From Pseudomonadota bacterium (GTDB lineage: Bacteria; Pseudomonadota; Alphaproteobacteria; Rhizobiales; Devosiaceae), in NCBI GenBank assembly GCA_023436745.1, contig JAEZHZ010000254.1, positions 1 through 7,298 on the forward strand: a stretch of 7,298 nt of DNA, in the 5' to 3' direction. A model generated the notes under the pieces. That model was not told the origin of the DNA and searched no databases. It saw only the letters and a program-made list of their open reading frames with translations. The position numbers and the translations under genes were made by a program. Shown in pieces: positions 6,156 to 7,298 of the stretch. How positions within the stretch are numbered: position 1 is the first letter of the stretch; every line of letters begins with the position of its first letter.

Positions 6156-6183
6156 TTGACATGAACGTACTAGTTCGTACAAA
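6156..6183 (+). promoter_or_regulatory. Sigma-70-like promoter of the TRAP transporter gene
   Basis: A perfect TTGACA -35 at 6156-6161 is followed by a 16-bp spacer and a TACAAA -10 at 6178-6183 that matches the consensus at four positions. The spacer is exactly where TetR operator copy 3 begins. Transcription from about 6190 would leave a leader of roughly 100 nt before the dctP start codon. Confidence 0.62.
6162..6181. promoter_or_regulatory. TetR operator copy 3, in front of the TRAP gene
   Basis: TGAACGTACTAGTTCGTACA differs from copy 1 at a single base. Its two halves are complementary at 8 of 10 positions. It starts at the base after the TTGACA -35 element and covers the spacer and most of the -10, a classic repression arrangement. 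It lies about 2.6 kb from copy 1, with the GntR gene and the dehydrogenase in between, so chance similarity is very unlikely. Confidence 0.8.
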
Positions 6184-6261
6184 GTCAGAGCGGCCGGGAC
6201 GGGAGGTCGTCGGCAGGTAGGACGCACCGGCGCGATGCCCGTGCCGATTGCCAAGAACAAG

Positions 6262-6278
6262 GGAGCGCGCAGCGCTCC
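6262..6278 (+). other. Hairpin in the dctP leader, beside the ribosome binding site
   Basis: GGAGCGC and GCGCTCC form a perfect 7-bp, GC-rich stem with a GCA loop. The stem ends 2 nt before the GGAGG at 6281-6285, itself 7 nt before the dctP ATG. It could stabilise the transcript's 5' side or influence translation. It has no T-run, so it is not an intrinsic terminator. Confidence 0.45.
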
Positions 6279-6292
6279 AGGGAGGAACATCG

Positions 6293-7273
6293 ATGAACTT
6301 TTCGCTTTCGCGACGCGCCCTGATGGTCGGCGGGCTCATGCTCGCAGCCGCATTCCCCACTCTGGCGCAGGACAAGCCGACCTTGCGGTTCTCCGCAGTG
6401 TTCTCCGAGCAGGACATCCGCGCCGAGATGATGGCGCAGCTGTACTCGCAGGTGGCAGACATTGCGACCATCGAGCCTTACTTCGGCGGCAACCTCTTCA
6501 AGCAGGGCACCGAACTCGTCGCCCTGCAGCGCGGCAACCTCGAGATGGGCAACATCGCCCCACAGGACATCTCGAACCAGATTCCGGCGTGGTCGGTCCT
6601 CACCTCGGCATATCTCTTCCGCGACGCGGCCCACCTGCGCGCCTTCTTCGACAGCGAGGTCGGCGCCGAGTTCAAGCAGATGGCCGAGGACCAGCTGGGC
6701 ATCTACATTCTGGGGCCGACCTATTTCGGTGCTCGCCACGTGGGGCTGATCAGCGACAAGAAGATCAATACGCCCGAAGACATGTCCGGCATCAAGCTGC
6801 GCATGCCCGGTGGCGATGCCTGGCAGTTCCTCGGCACCGCGATCGGCGCCAATCCCACGCCGATGGCCTATGCCGAAGTCTACACGGGCCTTCAGACCGG
6901 TGCCATCGACGGCCAGGACAATCCGCTGCCGAATGTCGAGAACATGAAGTTCTACGAGGTGATGAAGCAGATCGTGCTGACCTCGCATCTCGTCGGCTTC
7001 GACCTTCTGGTCATCAACAAGGCGAGCTGGGACGCCATGTCCGCCGACCAGCAGCAGGCCTTCCAGGCGGCCGCCGATGCCGCCATCGACTTCAGCCAGG
7101 AAGCGCACCTCGCCCGCGAGGCCGAACTGGTCGAGCTGTTCAAGAACGCCGGCCTCGAAATCTACGAGCCGGACCTCGAAGCCTTCCGCTCCTTCGCGCA
7201 GCAGAAGTACCTCGAATCCGATCTGGCGAAGGATTGGCCCGAAGGCGTGGTCGACCGCATCAACGCACTCTGA
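6293..7273 (+). CDS. dctP: TRAP transporter solute-binding protein, DctP family
   Basis: This is a periplasmic binding protein that delivers an organic acid to a TRAP membrane permease driven by an ion gradient. The ATG at 6293 has GGAGG 7 nt upstream; an in-frame ATG at 6248 lacks one and would hide the signal peptide. The 326-residue product begins MNFSLSRRALMVGGLMLAAA, with a hydrophobic core and a likely cleavage after TLA (residue 25). The SRR pair makes Tat export possible, though the motif is incomplete. DctP hallmarks are YFGGNLFKQGTELVALQRG, then the KLRMPGG stretch with R170 (the family's carboxylate-binding arginine) and the AEVYTGLQTGAIDGQDNP segment. Substrate cannot be read from sequence, but the shared TetR operator and neighbours suggest shikimate, quinate or a related ring acid. 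The gene's stop overlaps an ATG at 7273-7275 by one base; this could begin the small DctQ subunit, but only nine codons are visible. Confidence 0.9.
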   Translation: MNFSLSRRALMVGGLMLAAAFPTLAQDKPTLRFSAVFSEQDIRAEMMAQLYSQVADIATIEPYFGGNLFKQGTELVALQRGNLEMGNIAPQDISNQIPAWSVLTSAYLFRDAAHLRAFFDSEVGAEFKQMAEDQLGIYILGPTYFGARHVGLISDKKINTPEDMSGIKLRMPGGDAWQFLGTAIGANPTPMAYAEVYTGLQTGAIDGQDNPLPNVENMKFYEVMKQIVLTSHLVGFDLLVINKASWDAMSADQQQAFQAAADAAIDFSQEAHLAREAELVELFKNAGLEIYEPDLEAFRSFAQQKYLESDLAKDWPEGVVDRINAL

Positions 7274-7298
7274 TGCCTCGGCGGGCGGCGCACTGCGC

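Noticed and set aside
6185..7108. 307-codon minus-strand open frame opposite dctP
   Set aside because: The composition is typical of antisense high-GC reading, and the plus strand encodes an unmistakable signal peptide and DctP protein.
7273..7298. Start of a dctQ gene from the ATG overlapping the dctP stop codon
   Set aside because: Only nine codons are visible, with no ribosome binding site and no membrane segment yet. It is expected from context but not supportable from this sequence.

Overview
The window looks like a high-GC alphaproteobacterial chromosome segment or catabolic replicon. Evidence for this is the GC-rich coding, the divergent pcaD / pcaQ pair typical of rhizobia and their relatives, and a TRAP-type binding protein beside aromatic-acid catabolism genes. 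I cannot name the genus. Every gene points to one theme: uptake of a cyclic hydroxy-acid such as shikimate or quinate, its conversion to protocatechuate, and ring catabolism through the beta-ketoadipate pathway.

Layout: (1) Bases 1-525, minus strand: the first 175 codons of pcaD (3-oxoadipate enol-lactonase), running off the left edge. (2) 526-673: divergent control region with a perfect ATAAC-N6-GTTAT inverted repeat that resembles the PcaQ box. (3) 674-1609, plus: pcaQ, a LysR activator. (4) 1629-3521, minus, convergent with pcaQ: a 630-residue two-domain 3-dehydroshikimate dehydratase of the QuiC1 type (TIM-barrel dehydratase plus 4-hydroxyphenylpyruvate dioxygenase-like domain). (5) 3629-4318, minus: a TetR regulator. 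(6) 4471-5391, plus: a shikimate/quinate dehydrogenase with features of the NAD-dependent catabolic class and probably a TTG start. (7) 5382-6065, minus: a GntR/FCD regulator whose tail overlaps the dehydrogenase by 10 bp. (8) 6293-7273, plus: a DctP-family TRAP solute-binding protein. The membrane subunits would be expected just past the right edge.

The most notable signal is regulatory. A 20-bp near-palindrome built on AGTTCGTACA occurs three times, only in front of the dehydratase, in the tetR/dehydrogenase divergent region, and in front of the TRAP gene. Two copies are identical at 19 of 20 positions and the third matches 17 of 20 of the first. Each copy sits on or beside a recognisable sigma-70-like promoter. 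In two promoters it fills the spacer between -35 and -10. In the third it covers the end of -10 and the probable start of transcription. The simplest reading is that the TetR protein represses all of these units and itself, and is released by a pathway compound.

Inferred flow: TRAP uptake, then oxidation of shikimate (or quinate) by the dehydrogenase to 3-dehydroshikimate (or 3-dehydroquinate), then dehydration by QuiC to protocatechuate. The pca genes, under PcaQ, complete the route. No 3-dehydroquinate dehydratase is visible, so shikimate or dehydroshikimate use needs nothing more from the window, while quinate use would need an enzyme encoded elsewhere. I see no RNA genes, insertion sequences, CRISPR arrays or prophage genes.
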